From CAZOZZ01 sp965247425 (lineage in GTDB: Bacteria > Acidobacteriota > Terriglobia > 20CM-2-55-15): a stretch of DNA of 64,000 nt. The notes beneath the pieces are model-generated. The model saw nothing but the letters and a program-made list of their open reading frames with translations. It was not told the origin of the DNA and did not search any database. Position numbers and translations under genes: made by a program. The stretch spans positions 4,960,001 through 5,024,000 of the forward strand of contig OZ252023.1 of the NCBI GenBank assembly GCA_965247425.1, given 5' to 3'. How positions within the stretch are numbered: the first letter of the stretch is position 1; each line of letters begins with the position of its first letter. Below, piece by piece: positions 44,497-52,240 of this stretch.

Positions 44497-45531
44497 TCAG
44501 GGCACAAGCGAGCCACTGTGGACTTTGGAACGGGGCTTTTCGATCTTCAATTCGTCAACAACCTGGTCCGCCACGACCTGCGGCTTCGAATGTCCGTTGG
44601 ACCCGTACCTGGAGTATCCCAGAAAGAAGTAGTAACGCAGCGCCCAGTCATAGTGAAAGCCCAGGGCCGGCGTGACACGCCCCGTACCCCGTTTTTCGTC
44701 CAGGTGTGCCAGCGAACGGCAAACCGGCTGGATCAGCGGCGCAGCGAAACTGTACAGTCGGTGGAGCGGTTTGAGTACCTTCGTCATTCGGCCATTCTCG
44801 GTAAACCGCTCCCGTAGTTCCGGATGGAGTCTCAACATCAAACCCAGAGAATATCCTGCCTGCTGGCAGCGTTCGGTGAACTCATCATACGTCGGAGAGT
44901 AATGATGAATCGCCACGGCATCGACTCCAGGAACCATCCGGCAGCCACGCCTCTCCAGCCTGTAGCCCAGTTCGATGTCCTCCATTCCGTACACCGCAAA
45001 CTGCTCGTCGAACCCACCCTCTTCCACCAGCATCTCTCGCGAAGATGAAACGTTACCGGTGTGATAGTAGGAAAAGTCTATCGAGTCGCTCGTCACGCTG
45101 TACGGGTTAAAGACCCTTCGATCGCGGAGATAGCGCAGGAACGGGTCGCGGGTGTTTTCCCAGCGGGTTCGGATCGTACCGATGATCGACGAATTGGGGT
45201 GATCGCGATGATGCGCAAGGTGGGACTCCAGCAAAAGCGGATCCGCTTCGATGTCATCGTCGATGAACAGCAAGATGTCCCCGCTGGCCATGCCGAGGCC
45301 TGTGTTCCTGGCTGCCGCGGCGCCTGGTTTTCTCTGTACGGCAAACCTCAGGTTCGGAAACGTGCCGGCTTTCTGCTCGAGGAGGCGGGGCGTATCGTCC
45401 GAAGAGTTGTTGTCGACGACGATAACTTCGTAATGGTCCCGGGACAGGGATTGGCCTTCGACATGGTCGAGGGTTCGAGCCAGAAGGCTCGCACGATTCA
45501 GAGTGGGTATGACTACAGATATCTTGAACAC
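44497..45531 (-). CDS. GT2 glycosyltransferase
   Basis: 344 residues. Motifs: ISVVIPTLNRASLLARTLDH, VIVVDNNSSDDTPRLLEQK, DILLFIDDDIEADPLLLESH (DxD) and FAVYGMEDIELGYRLERRGC (the ED base of inverting GT2 enzymes). The C-terminal 110 residues are basic and aromatic with no full membrane helix. It is a likely inverting transferase adding a sugar to the lipid-linked chain. Confidence 0.88.
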   Translation of the reverse strand: MFKISVVIPTLNRASLLARTLDHVEGQSLSRDHYEVIVVDNNSSDDTPRLLEQKAGTFPNLRFAVQRKPGAAAARNTGLGMASGDILLFIDDDIEADPLLLESHLAHHRDHPNSSIIGTIRTRWENTRDPFLRYLRDRRVFNPYSVTSDSIDFSYYHTGNVSSSREMLVEEGGFDEQFAVYGMEDIELGYRLERRGCRMVPGVDAVAIHHYSPTYDEFTERCQQAGYSLGLMLRLHPELRERFTENGRMTKVLKPLHRLYSFAAPLIQPVCRSLAHLDEKRGTGRVTPALGFHYDWALRYYFFLGYSRYGSNGHSKPQVVADQVVDELKIEKPRSKVHSGSLVP

Positions 45532-45618
45532 GGAGCAGCCTGAAAATTCAACTGGAGTAAGTGGAACCCAATGCCGATTAGGGCTCTAAAATACTGACTT
45601 CATTAAGGGTACGTGCGT

Positions 45619-46494
45619 TTAACCAGACAAAGAGGTTTCATTGAGCCGTATCCACGGATGCGACTGGTTACCCCACTCTCGCCGACTCCTGATCAGGTAT
45701 GGAATATAGCGAATGTGATCGGCGAAAGCAATTGCGAACAACGACTTACTCCGCCAGGAGTAACGCCGGGACGCAAAGCGTTGCAAGAGAAATTTGCCAA
45801 GAATCGCCGATTCTCCTCGCTTCCGAAAACGGTGATAGAGGAAAAGGGTGTTCCTGAAACTGAAATAATTTTCCTGTGTGCGACGCCTGTCGGAGGAAAC
45901 CGCTCCTGTGTAGTGGTGGACCAGGGACTCGGGTACGTAGACACACTTCCAATCTCGAAGCCAGAGCTTCCAGCTCAGATCCACGTCCTCGCAATACATG
46001 AAAAACAACTTCTCGTCGAACCGGCCGACTTCCTCGAACGCCCGGCGCCTTATGAGAGCCGCCGCTCCGGAACACCAGGTCGTTTCACCCGTTTCGGGAT
46101 CGAACGTTTTGGGATGTTCCATCGGCGCCTGCCGGGCCTCGCAGATCGCAATTCGGGGGTCGGACTCGGCTCGGGCAACGAGCCTTTCCAGGCAACCCGT
46201 GTCCAGTCTTGTGTCGGGATTGAGAATGAAGATGTAATCGCCACTCCCTTGTTGGGACAATAGGTTCATCCCTCGCGCGAAGCCGTTGTTCCGCAGCGAA
46301 CGAACAAATCGAGCGGGAAAGGCGAGATTGTCGATGTGACGGCCGATCTGGTCGGGCGTTCCATCGGTGGATCCGTTGTCCAGGAGAAAGAGATGGAACG
46401 GCAACGTGATCGTTCCGACGCTTTCCAGGTACGGCCGAACCAACGAGCGTTCGTTGTGGAACAGGCTCAGGACATCAATTTTCGGTGTCGACAC
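45619..46494 (-). CDS. GT2 glycosyltransferase, rhamnosyltransferase-like
   Basis: 291 residues. Motifs: IDVLSLFHNERSLVRPYLES, HLFLLDNGSTDGTPDQIGRH, GDYIFILNPDTRLDTGCLER (DxD-like NPDT) and FFMYCEDVDLSWKLWLRDWK (catalytic ED). Absence of a transmembrane tail suggests a peripheral enzyme. It resembles WbbL/RfbF-type transferases, which fits the RmlD-like gene upstream. The donor cannot be proven. Confidence 0.87.
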   Translation of the reverse strand: MSTPKIDVLSLFHNERSLVRPYLESVGTITLPFHLFLLDNGSTDGTPDQIGRHIDNLAFPARFVRSLRNNGFARGMNLLSQQGSGDYIFILNPDTRLDTGCLERLVARAESDPRIAICEARQAPMEHPKTFDPETGETTWCSGAAALIRRRAFEEVGRFDEKLFFMYCEDVDLSWKLWLRDWKCVYVPESLVHHYTGAVSSDRRRTQENYFSFRNTLFLYHRFRKRGESAILGKFLLQRFASRRYSWRSKSLFAIAFADHIRYIPYLIRSRREWGNQSHPWIRLNETSLSG

Positions 46495-46577
46495 GATTGC
46501 CTTCCAGACACGCGGTGATCACCAGGAGGGTCAGAAATCGACAGGCGTAAGCGATCATTCGAACCATACAGTGCGGC

Positions 46578-47732
46578 TCACGTAGATTGCCCAATCGGGG
46601 AGATGACGTCTAAAAACCGCCCACCAAGACGGTCCCAGTCGAACCCTTCAAGTATCATCTCTCTCGCGCGCCCTCCCATTTCCAACCTCAACTCGGCCGA
46701 CGAACACAGTTTCCGGAGCGCCCGGCGATATGTCTCCGGAGTATCGGCGACAAAAGCCTCGACACCATCTCTAACGGGAAATCCCATCGCTCCCACCGAG
46801 GTCGTTATCACGGGCATAGCCATCGAGAACGCCTCGAGCAGTTTGACGCGCTGGCCCGTTCCGGAAAACAGGGGCGCGACGACGATCGTGTTCGGCCGAT
46901 TGTACAGGACACGCGTATCGGGCTGATACCCGAGAAGCCTGGCATCGGTACCTTCGACCAGTCCGTCCGGCACGTTGCCCCCGGCAATCTGGAAAAGCAA
47001 CCGGGGGAAGTGGGGCATCAGGTGTTCGCGCAGGAAGTGGACGGCCTCGATGTTCGGGGTGTGTCTAAAGTTGCCGAGAAACACCACTTCCAGTGGTTTA
47101 GCGGAATCTACATCTTTCGGGGAGTACCAACCAGCATCCACGCCGATGGGAATGTCTCGTACGTCGGCATCAGGCGCGTAGGAACCGAGATAATCCCGGT
47201 CCGCTCCTGTCATCGTGACGACTCGATCAAACCGCCGAACTGCGCGGACCTCGTAGCGAAGCATCGCCATCCATCCATAGTAGCTTCGGATCTTCTCCAG
47301 GGGACGGGACCGAGATTGAAATTCCTTGTGGGAATTGGCCGACATGACCTCGTGCGCCGTAAAGATCGTCAGAACATCGGGGCGATGAAACTGCGTCATC
47401 TGCAGGTACTCACACTGAAGAACGTCTATATCGTTGACCGCAATGCTATCCGACACCGCGCGGTGCATGTCGGCAACGTCGAAATACCGCATCATCTCCG
47501 GTTCGAGCGACCAGGGGCGGGCGGCCAGATCCGGAATGCGATCTATACCCGCAATCGACCGACAGACGGCTCGAAGCGATTCCAGCGACTTCCGTTCTGA
47601 ATCGTTCTCTACAAAAGACAGGACGTGAACACGGTGTCTGGCCGCGAGTATCCGTATGTTGTGGTACATCCGGACGCCGCCGCCATGCATATTGAGGACT
47701 GGCGGGTAGGCGGTAAGGATCAGGATGTTCAT
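46578..47732 (-). CDS. GT4 glycosyltransferase
   Basis: 384 residues from ATG 47732; the frame is open 131 codons upstream, but that part lies over the next gene. The first domain has ILILTAYPPVLNMHGGGVRM and the donor domain has EVVFLGNFRHTPNIEAVHFL, RLLFQIAGGNVPDGLVEGTD and VAPLFSGTGQRVKLLEAFSM (the Glu of the E-x7-E-like loop). It is a retaining enzyme. The start lies 5 bases after the stop of the upstream GT2. Confidence 0.88.
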   Translation of the reverse strand: MNILILTAYPPVLNMHGGGVRMYHNIRILAARHRVHVLSFVENDSERKSLESLRAVCRSIAGIDRIPDLAARPWSLEPEMMRYFDVADMHRAVSDSIAVNDIDVLQCEYLQMTQFHRPDVLTIFTAHEVMSANSHKEFQSRSRPLEKIRSYYGWMAMLRYEVRAVRRFDRVVTMTGADRDYLGSYAPDADVRDIPIGVDAGWYSPKDVDSAKPLEVVFLGNFRHTPNIEAVHFLREHLMPHFPRLLFQIAGGNVPDGLVEGTDARLLGYQPDTRVLYNRPNTIVVAPLFSGTGQRVKLLEAFSMAMPVITTSVGAMGFPVRDGVEAFVADTPETYRRALRKLCSSAELRLEMGGRAREMILEGFDWDRLGGRFLDVISPIGQST

Positions 47733-47737
47733 CGCGT

Positions 47738-48874
47738 TCAAGCCGAGGTGTCGGCAGGGTCGATGGGACCCGCGACGCTCGCGTTTGCCATCGCCAATAC
47801 CTCTGAATCCGAAACGGTGTAGTACGCGAGGTTCTTGAGGCGCCCCCAGCACGCTTGCGGCAACTTCCCAACGGCACGGACAAAGGCCTGAACCTCGAAA
47901 CCGGCTTCGCCGGCGACAATCAATCGCGCATGCGTTCGCGGCAGGCCGACCAGATGCTGGAAGAACATTCCGGGTTCGGTCACGTTCTTCCAGATGAAAA
48001 CGTACTGGTTTCGCCGTATCGTGTTGTCGACGAACCTCTCCCCGAATCTCGGCTTGTTCGTGGCTCGATGGCGGTGAACGACATGGCTGGAGGGTGCCAG
48101 GAGGCACTTCCAACCACGTTTCCATGCCTGGTAGGAGAGGTCCGTGTCTTCGACGTAGAAGGGGTCAAACAGTGTGTCGAGCCCACCGATCGCCAGATAC
48201 TTTCTCCGATCGAAAGCGCAGGATCCGCCGCCACCCCAGAAAACCGGGATCGGCGGTCCATGCTCCTCGCGTTCGCTGATCTGATCGTGCCACATCGTGA
48301 AGAAACCGTTCTGGTAGCGCGCCCGGGTCTTCCCCGTTTCTTCGCGGCGCCGGGTCTTGTCCCAGAAGAACACCTGCGAGGTCACGGCAAAAACCGACGG
48401 GTCTTTGAAGCCCTCGAGCAGTGGCGCCAGGAAGCCCCGGTCCACGAGCATATCGTTGTTCAGGAAAACAACGATGTCCTTCTTAGAAGTCCGAACGGCC
48501 CTGTTGTTGCCTCCGGTAAATCGATAGTTGCGATCCAATGGAACGATCCGGACTTCCGGAAAGCGCTCGCGCACGAAATCCGCACTGCCGTCGGTGCTGC
48601 CGTTGTCGACGACGACGACTTCGTGATCACCGCCGGCCTGGCGGATGGCTTCCAACGCGGCCGGAACACTCTCTTCGAGCAGATGGCGACCGTCCCAGTT
48701 GAGAATCTGGACGGTCGCCGTCGCGCCGGACGGAACACGGAATCGACTCGTCGCCGGACGCACGAGTCTCAAGAAGACCCCGACCATTTCAGTCAGCAGG
48801 AGGCTGCCGATGACGATCAGGTCAAAGGGTAAGAGCAGCAGGACATAGGGAAGAGAACGCGCTTTAGGACCCAT
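47738..48874 (-). CDS. GT2 glycosyltransferase with N-terminal membrane helix
   Basis: 378 residues from ATG 48874, which overlaps the RmlD-like gene by 11 bases. A membrane helix (YVLLLLPFDLIVIGSLLLTE, residues 10-30) precedes the GT-A domain: VQILNWDGRHLLEESVPAAL, VVVVDNGSTDGSADFVRERF, VVFLNNDMLVDRGFLAPLLE and FDPFYVEDTDLSYQAWKRGW (ED base). The C-terminal 100 residues (IWKNVTEPGMFFQHLVGLPR) are amphipathic. It is a membrane-anchored inverting transferase. Confidence 0.87.
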   Translation of the reverse strand: MGPKARSLPYVLLLLPFDLIVIGSLLLTEMVGVFLRLVRPATSRFRVPSGATATVQILNWDGRHLLEESVPAALEAIRQAGGDHEVVVVDNGSTDGSADFVRERFPEVRIVPLDRNYRFTGGNNRAVRTSKKDIVVFLNNDMLVDRGFLAPLLEGFKDPSVFAVTSQVFFWDKTRRREETGKTRARYQNGFFTMWHDQISEREEHGPPIPVFWGGGGSCAFDRRKYLAIGGLDTLFDPFYVEDTDLSYQAWKRGWKCLLAPSSHVVHRHRATNKPRFGERFVDNTIRRNQYVFIWKNVTEPGMFFQHLVGLPRTHARLIVAGEAGFEVQAFVRAVGKLPQACWGRLKNLAYYTVSDSEVLAMANASVAGPIDPADTSA

Positions 48875-49736
48875 CGCCGCCGATGCCGTGTTTCTCCTTG
48901 AGGTAACCTGCAAGCCCTTTGCGCCAGTGCGACATCCGGTCCAGGTCTAGAGCCCTCAGCCGTGCGTTTTCCATCACCGAATAGGCGGGCCGCGCCGCTG
49001 GCGTCTTGTGGAATTTCTTGGTGGTCGGTTCGAGGCTGGCCTCGATTCCGGTCAACTCAAAGATGGCGCGGGCGAAATCGTACCAGGAGCAGCTTCCTTC
49101 GCTGCTCACGTGGAACAGACCGTAATGATCGGTTTCCAGCAACACCGCGATCTGGGATGCCAGTTCCGCCGTAGAAGTCGGTCCGACAATCTGGTCGCTC
49201 ACGACCCGAATGTCATCTCCCGCTTTTGCTTTCCGGATCATCGTCTCGACGAAATTTCCCCCTTTTCCTGCACTGCCCGCAACACCATAGAGCCCGCAGG
49301 TACGGATGAGGAAATGCTTCGGCGGAATCGAACGCACAAAGAACTCCCCGGCGAGCTTCGAATTCGCGTAAGCGCTGATCGGGCATGTGGGACTGTCTTC
49401 CCGGTAAGGTTCCCGGGCTTCTCCGTCGAAAACATAGTCCGTACTGATGTGAACGAGCGTGGCGTCGAGATCGGCGGCGATCGCCGATATACGAAAGACG
49501 GCTACGGCATTGACACCAAACGCCTCGTCGGGCCTGGACTCACAAACGTCGACCTGGTGAAACGCCGTCGTGTTGAGGATCACCTCGGGTCGGGCCTCGG
49601 TCAGATTCCGCCTCATGGCCTCGGCATCGGTCACATCGAAGTCGGTCCGGGTAAAAGGGATGAGGTCGTGTGCGGCCAGCGCCCGCTTCAGATCGAAAGC
49701 AAGCTGGCCGTTCGCGCCGAGGATTGCGATTTTCAT
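48864..49736 (-). CDS. dTDP-4-dehydrorhamnose reductase-like SDR
   Basis: 290 residues from ATG 49736 (an upstream GTG at 49757 is possible). Rossmann motif ILGANGQLAFDLKRALA, DVTDAEAMRRNL, STDYVFDGEAREPYREDSPT and the catalytic YANSKLAGE (Tyr-x3-Lys) are all RmlD features. RmlD reduces dTDP-4-keto-rhamnose to dTDP-L-rhamnose. The RmlA, RmlB and RmlC partners are absent from the window, so a related deoxysugar reductase is possible. Confidence 0.85.
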   Translation of the reverse strand: MKIAILGANGQLAFDLKRALAAHDLIPFTRTDFDVTDAEAMRRNLTEARPEVILNTTAFHQVDVCESRPDEAFGVNAVAVFRISAIAADLDATLVHISTDYVFDGEAREPYREDSPTCPISAYANSKLAGEFFVRSIPPKHFLIRTCGLYGVAGSAGKGGNFVETMIRKAKAGDDIRVVSDQIVGPTSTAELASQIAVLLETDHYGLFHVSSEGSCSWYDFARAIFELTGIEASLEPTTKKFHKTPAARPAYSVMENARLRALDLDRMSHWRKGLAGYLKEKHGIGGDGS

Positions 49737-49749
49737 TACCGATCGCGGG

Positions 49750-50781
49750 TCAGTCACATCCGAAAACGGAGCCGACCCGTTGGATGGTTTTTTCCATCTG
49801 GTCGAGCATCGTCATCCACTGGATGTTGTAATAGATGGGGTTCAGAAAGTCGGTCTTCGAATCTGCCTCCACTCTTTTCATCATGTTGGTCACGGAGTCC
49901 TTGACCGATATTTCCGCACGAAAACCGAGTTGGGACTCGATCTTCTTGGTGGATACCCTGTAGCTGCGTCCTTTCATCGGGCTGTAGTCGACTTTAATGC
50001 CGACTTCCCTCGTCTCCGACAATGCTTCCCGAACCCAATGAGCCAACTCCAGAATGCGGTAATTTTTGTTGGACACGTTAAAGATCTCGCCGTGCACTTT
50101 GTCATCAGCTGCTTCGACCGCGCAGATATGGGCCTTTGCAACGTCCAGGACGTCTACAAGGGGCCTCCACATCTCGCCCCCTCCAAAGACTGTCAGGAAT
50201 CCCTTGGAAAACGCGTCCTTGAGAAACGTGTTGACGACCAGGTCGTAACGCATTCGAGAGCTGTAGCCGTAAACCGTGCCCTGCCGCAGGATTACCGGAC
50301 AAAAATCGTCGTCGGCCAGATCCAGCAGGATGTTCTCAGCATCGTAATTGGAGACCGCATAGGCGGCTCGCGGCGCGCATTCCGCAGTCTCGTCGAGGAG
50401 GACATCCTCAGCAAAGAGACCTTTGTCATAGAGCGAACACGATGACGCAAAGGTGAAACGGCGGACGCCGAGTTTCTTTCCCATTTTCGCGATGCGTTCG
50501 GTCGCGATCGTATTCATCTCATAGTTCGCGCGGGGGTTGTATTCCGCGGTGGGGTCGTTAGACAGGCCCGCAAGATGGATGACCGCATCGACGCCGGCAA
50601 AGGCGGACTCGTCAATCGCCCGAACATCCCCCTGCACCAGATCGATCCGGTCCCGAACAGCAGTCAGCCCTTCGTCACCGAAGAACAGCTTGTCGAAGAC
50701 CCTCACAGATTCACCTTTCGCAAGCAATTCCTCTACCAGGACGCAGCCGATGTAGCCCGCCCCACCCGTAACCAGAATCAT
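49750..50781 (-). CDS. NAD-dependent epimerase/dehydratase with Asn in place of the catalytic Lys
   Basis: 343 residues. The Rossmann motif GGAGYIGCVLVEELLAKG, VIHLAGLSNDPTAEYNPRAN and the extended-SDR loop RQGTVYGYSSRMRYDLVVNT are clear. The active-site region reads AAYAVSNYDAENIL, so the usual Tyr-x3-Lys is Tyr-x3-Asn. The Ser of FASSCSLYDKG is present. Either the enzyme uses another residue or it no longer oxidises or reduces its sugar substrate. It leads the second glycan operon, and its stop lies inside the start region of the RmlD-like gene. Confidence 0.83.
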   Translation of the reverse strand: MILVTGGAGYIGCVLVEELLAKGESVRVFDKLFFGDEGLTAVRDRIDLVQGDVRAIDESAFAGVDAVIHLAGLSNDPTAEYNPRANYEMNTIATERIAKMGKKLGVRRFTFASSCSLYDKGLFAEDVLLDETAECAPRAAYAVSNYDAENILLDLADDDFCPVILRQGTVYGYSSRMRYDLVVNTFLKDAFSKGFLTVFGGGEMWRPLVDVLDVAKAHICAVEAADDKVHGEIFNVSNKNYRILELAHWVREALSETREVGIKVDYSPMKGRSYRVSTKKIESQLGFRAEISVKDSVTNMMKRVEADSKTDFLNPIYYNIQWMTMLDQMEKTIQRVGSVFGCD

Positions 50782-50986
50782 TCAGACACCCTCCAGCCGG
50801 TGTGTTACCGGCCCAAAATGATAACATCGTTCCCGGATGGACGACGAGTGCGAAGGGTCCGCTCAAGAATAGCTTCACGGAATTGGCGCCCAGATTTGCG
50901 CCAGATTCGGTCGCGACCGATTGAGCAGACCGGAGGAATAGCCCGGCTATTTCGAGGATCTGCGATTGAGAAGCGGCCGAAGATGA

Positions 50987-51023
50987 GGTAGTGCTCAAGT
51001 TTGAAACTTGATTGAGCACTACC
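50987..51023. promoter_or_regulatory. 12-base perfect inverted repeat upstream of the DedA-selenoprotein genes
   Basis: GGTAGTGCTCAA (50987-50998) and TTGAGCACTACC (51012-51023) are perfect complements. The 13-base spacer itself contains the small palindrome AAGTTTGAAACTT. It ends 20 bases before the DedA start codon. It could be an operator for a dimeric regulator or an RNA hairpin covering the leader. No T-run is present. No clear -10/-35 pair could be assigned. Confidence 0.5.
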
Positions 51024-51043
51024 GAAGATGGCGTGAAGATGGG

Positions 51044-51673
51044 ATGCCAAAACGTGAAGCTATTCTTGTGCGGAACCTAAAAATCACGAACTGGGCACGA
51101 CGGCTCTACGATTGGGTTCTGGGGTGGGCGGACAGCCCTTACAGTACGTGGGCGCTCTTTGCTATCGCCTTCGCCGAATCGTCGTTCTTTCCCATTCCGC
51201 CCGACATCCTGCTTATCGCCTTAGCCGTCGCCCTCCCCTTGCGCGCGTTCCGTTACGCCTTGATCTGTTCGGTGGGATCGGTTCTGGGCGGCGCGTTCGG
51301 ATACTTCCTCGGATACCAGTTCTTCGACACTCTCGGGGGGGCCATCGTCCGTTTTTATGCCGCCGAGGACCAGTATCTGCGCATCCAGGAAATGTATCAG
51401 CGATACGATGCATTTGCGGTCGCCGTCGCGGGCCTGACCCCCATCCCATACAAAGTCGCCACGATCACGGCAGGCTTCTTCGACGTGAATTTCCCGCGTT
51501 TTCTTCTAGCGTCCGCCGTCAGCAGATCCCTGCGATTTTTCCTCATCGGTGGCCTGATCCGCGTGTTCGGCCCGCAGATCCGGGCTTTCATCGAAAAATA
51601 TTTTGAGATTTTGGCGCTGATATTTCTTATCCTATTGGTCGCCGGTTTCGTTGTAATCGAATGGTTCTTGTAG
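51044..51673 (+). CDS. DedA/YqaA-family (SNARE-associated) membrane protein
   Basis: 209 residues from ATG 51044; a TTG at 51008 inside the inverted repeat is less likely. Family features: ADSPYSTWALFAIAFAESSF then FPIPPDILLIALAVALP (re-entrant loop with the E and PP), SVLGGAFGYFLGYQFFD and PIPYKVATITAGFFDVNFPR. These proteins are thought to flip undecaprenyl phosphate or phospholipids and often affect membrane stress tolerance. It ends 33 bases before the selenoprotein peroxiredoxin start, so the three genes probably form one transcript. Confidence 0.85.
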   Translation: MPKREAILVRNLKITNWARRLYDWVLGWADSPYSTWALFAIAFAESSFFPIPPDILLIALAVALPLRAFRYALICSVGSVLGGAFGYFLGYQFFDTLGGAIVRFYAAEDQYLRIQEMYQRYDAFAVAVAGLTPIPYKVATITAGFFDVNFPRFLLASAVSRSLRFFLIGGLIRVFGPQIRAFIEKYFEILALIFLILLVAGFVVIEWFL

Positions 51674-51706
51674 GCCGGATTAACTTAGAGAGGAGAATAC
51701 TAACTG

Positions 51707-52186
51707 ATGCCCAATCCGACAAACGAACTGAAAGTCGGCGACGAGGCACCGGACTTTACGCTCAAATCGCATCTCGGCGAAGAAGTCACACTTTCGGACT
51801 TCAGAGGCAAGCAAAATGTGGTCATAGCGTTCTATCCGTTCGCCTTCACACCCGTGTGAACGGTGCAGATACCGTCGTATGAGGAAGATCATTCCGAATT
51901 CGACCGGTTCGATACCCAGGTCCTGGGTATAAGCATCGACTCACCGTACACCAACACAGGCTGGGCGAACTCGCTCGGCGGGATTTCCTACCCGCTCCTG
52001 AGTGATTTCTGGCCTCACGGAATGGTGGCGCTCAAGTACAACGTCCTCCGGCAGGAGGGCATGACCGAGCGCGCTCTGTTCATCATCGACAAGGAAGGGA
52101 TCGTTCGCTACGTCGACGTCCATGATATCGGTGACCAACCCAAAAACTCGGTTCTCTTCGAAGAACTGGCCAAGGTCGCGGGTTGA
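51707..52186 (+). CDS. Selenocysteine peroxiredoxin (PrxU-like); TGA at codon 51 read as Sec
   Basis: The frame starts at ATG 51707 (AGGAG upstream) and ends at 52186: 159 residues, the usual length for a BCP/AhpE-type peroxiredoxin. It reads DEAPDFTLKSHLGEEVTLSD, RGKQNVVIAFYPFAFTPV, then TGA at 51857-51859, then TVQIPSYEEDHSEFDRFDTQ, VLGISIDSPYTNTGWAN and ERALFIIDKEGIVRYVDVHD. In Cys homologues the block is FTPVCT, so the TGA falls exactly on the peroxidatic residue (Sec51). No other break occurs, the flanking frame keeps full conservation, and a SECIS-like hairpin follows. The enzyme would reduce peroxides with a thiol or selenol partner. A resolving Cys is not present in the rest of the chain, suggesting a 1-Cys (1-Sec) mechanism with an external reductant. 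Confidence 0.9.
51874..51904 (+). other. Putative bacterial SECIS element of the peroxiredoxin gene
   Basis: Starting 14 bases after the TGA, GTCG (51874-51877) pairs with CGAC (51901-51904), AT with AT, a tandem G-A/A-G mismatch follows, and GGAA (51883-51886) pairs with TTCC (51892-51895). The 5-base apical loop GATCA begins with G, 27 bases after the TGA. This fits the published bacterial rule of a short apical stem and a loop with G in its first two positions about 16-37 bases downstream of UGA. Confidence 0.65.
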
Positions 52187-52194
52187 ATTGAGTG

Positions 52195-52226
52195 ACGGAT
52201 GGGTCGGTTCGCACCAACCCATCCGT
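52195..52226. promoter_or_regulatory. Hairpin between the two selenoprotein genes
   Basis: ACGGATGGGT (52195-52204) and ACCCATCCGT (52217-52226) form a perfect 10-base stem around a 12-base loop. It fills most of the 54-base intergenic gap and ends 14 bases before the second start codon. There is no T-run, so a processing or attenuation role is as likely as termination. Confidence 0.55.
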
Positions 52227-52240
52227 GATACCTCCGGGAA

